From an uncultured Phocaeicola sp. (GTDB taxonomy: Bacteria > Bacteroidota > Bacteroidia > Bacteroidales > Bacteroidaceae): a DNA stretch of 64,000 nucleotides. How positions within the stretch are numbered: the first letter of the stretch is position 1; each line of letters begins with the position of its first letter. The stretch covers positions 1 to 64,000 of the forward strand of contig CALUGI010000004.1 of the NCBI GenBank assembly GCA_944320135.1. The letters run 5' to 3'. Made by a program: the position numbers and the translations under genes. Shown here one piece after another: positions 62,581 through 64,000 of this stretch. Under the pieces are notes generated by a model. That model did no database searches, was not told the DNA's origin, and saw nothing but the letters and a program-made list of their open reading frames with translations.

Positions 62581-64000
62581 TGAAAAAAAGATTTCTTTAC
62601 ATCGGATTGTTTTTTGTGACGGTTCTTCTGTTGTTCATTTTTCAGAAGCCCCTTTTCATGCTTTACAACGGGAGCATAGATCGGGGAGCGGATTGGGCCG
62701 ACTACTTCCGGGTCATGTGGCACGGGGCAAGTCTCGATGCGGCTGTGGCGGGCTATCTGACCGCCCTTCCGTGGCTTGTCATATTGGTCAGCGTGTGGTT
62801 CAGGAAATTTCCGTTGCGGAAGATTCTGGTCGGATATTATGCGCTGATTGCTCTGACGGCATCGCTTATCTTTGTGGGAGACATGGCCTTATATCCTTTC
62901 TGGAATTTCAAGCTGGACGCTTCGGTGTTCTTTTATCTCGATTCGCCGAAGAATGCGATGGCCAGCGTTTCAGTCGGATTCGTCATTTTGAGACTGTGCT
63001 GTATCCTGCTGCTTTCCGGACTGGGTACCTGGATACTCTTTCGGATTACTCCCAGGGTGCTTCCTCCTGCCACAAAGAAACTGTTGGGCAGCTTGGGATT
63101 AATCCTCACGGGCGGACTTATTTTTATCGTTATCCGTGGTGGAGTGACCGAATCGACTTCAAACATCGGTCAGGTATATTTCTGCAACGACGAGTTTCTG
63201 AACCATTCTGCCGTCAATCCGGCCTTCAGCCTGCTGGCATCAGTCAGCAAGACGAAAGACTATGCGGCACAGTTCGACTACTTTCAAAAGGAAGAATGCG
63301 ATTCACTCTTCAGCGGGCTTTATCCGGCAAAAGGGAAAAACACTGTGGAACTGCTCAACACCAAACGTCCCAATGTGCTGATTATTCTGATGGAAGGTTT
63401 TGGGGGGTCGATGGTCGAATCGCTGGGCGGAGTGAAAGGGGCCAGCCCGAATATTGACCGGCTTTCAAAGGAAGGAATCTGGTTCAGCCGGTGCTACGCG
63501 AACAGTTTCCGCACGGACCGGGGCACGATATGCACTTTCAGCGGCTATCAAAGTTTTCCCGACCTTTCGGTCATGAAGATTCCTGCCAAAAGCCGCACGC
63601 TTCCTTCCATCGCCGGAAAACTGGTAGAGGAGGGATACCAGACGGACTTTCTGTATGGAGGCGACATCAACTTCACCAACATGAAAAGCTATCTTCTGGG
63701 AAGCGGTTACCAGCGTCTTACTGCTGATGTGGACTTTCCGGTCAACCAACGGCAGAATGCATGGGGAGTGAACGATGACATCACGTTCGATTATCTGTAT
63801 GATGAACTGACAGCCGGAAAAGAGTCTCCCTGGCACACTGCGTTCCTGACTCTGAGCAGCCATGAACCGTTTGAAGTGCCTTTTCACAAGCTGAAAGAGG
63901 TGCGTCCGAATGCTTTCGCCTTCACCGACGACTGTCTGGGCCGTTTCGTCGACCGTATCCGCAAGACTCCGGTATGGGACAATCTGTTGATAGTCTGTCT
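62581..64000 (+). CDS. LTA-synthase-like sulfatase, partial
   Basis: A protein open to the end of the window (473 residues seen). It starts MKKRFLYIGLFFVTVLLLFIF and has about five membrane helices in the first 180 residues, then a periplasmic alkaline-phosphatase/sulfatase domain: NVLIILMEGFGGSMVESLGG (metal site, about 266-285), and FRTDRGTICTFSGYQSFPDL with the likely threonine nucleophile (about 309-328). A second site is expected in the missing C terminus. Related proteins add phosphoglycerol or phosphoethanolamine groups to lipids or glycans. It lies 53 bases after the RNase H gene. Confidence 0.88.

Overview
The window comes from a gut-type Bacteroidales genome, most likely Bacteroides or Phocaeicola. 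The grounds are a SusC/SusD pair, DUF4302 and BACON lipoproteins, a SufBCDS cluster, an anaerobic sulfatase-maturase-type radical SAM protein, lipoproteins with short lipoboxes, and repeated promoters of the Bacteroides type (TTG, 19 to 21 bases, TAnnTTTG). No species is claimed. Most genes are house-keeping or cell-envelope genes. Two tRNAs (Gln-UUG, Pro-CGG) are present. There is no rRNA, CRISPR array, phage or complete insertion sequence.

Layout. 0-5.4 kb: small acidic protein, thioredoxin, DnaE and an ECF-type membrane protein with a structured leader. 5.8-11.8 kb: a DUF362 protein, then a tight leftward priA / PHP / tyrosine-phosphatase / radical SAM operon. 12-17.5 kb: tRNA-Gln, alkaline phosphatase, tricorn-like protease and an HxlR regulator. 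17.9-25.8 kb: a lipopolysaccharide or surface-glycan locus on both strands (DUF4254, two GT9, a frameshifted glycosyltransferase, DUF5672, a sugar kinase, GT90, GT2). 25.9-28.1 kb: TypA and S15. 28.3-33.8 kb: an AT-rich leftward island of secreted or lipid-anchored proteins, headed by a strongly folded non-coding stretch. 34.2-37.1 kb: GH3 glycosidase. 37.3-47.6 kb: a small-RNA candidate and one long leftward series rimP-nusA-infB-cvpA-sufB-sufC-sufD-sufS. 48.2-56.4 kb: a SusC/SusD operon with a zinc metallopeptidase and two further lipoproteins. 56.8-64 kb: KdsD-like isomerase, LOG-family protein, M16 peptidase, a solitary AraC-type domain, ArgS, RNase H and the start of an LTA-synthase-like sulfatase.

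The most unusual signal is a family of intergenic arrays built from a 22-bp unit. Each unit is an A-tract, a GC-rich core and a T-tract. The 22-bp step is kept across eight separate places, although the core sequence differs from array to array and is often reverse-complemented within one array. Two of these arrays are nearly identical, end exactly at the TTG of a promoter, and sit upstream of glycan genes 5 kb apart. Other notable points are a glycosyltransferase with a one-base frameshift, a zinc-ribbon lipoprotein cut by one in-frame stop, a closed multi-stem leader before the ECF-like gene, and a promoter-hairpin small RNA after sufS.
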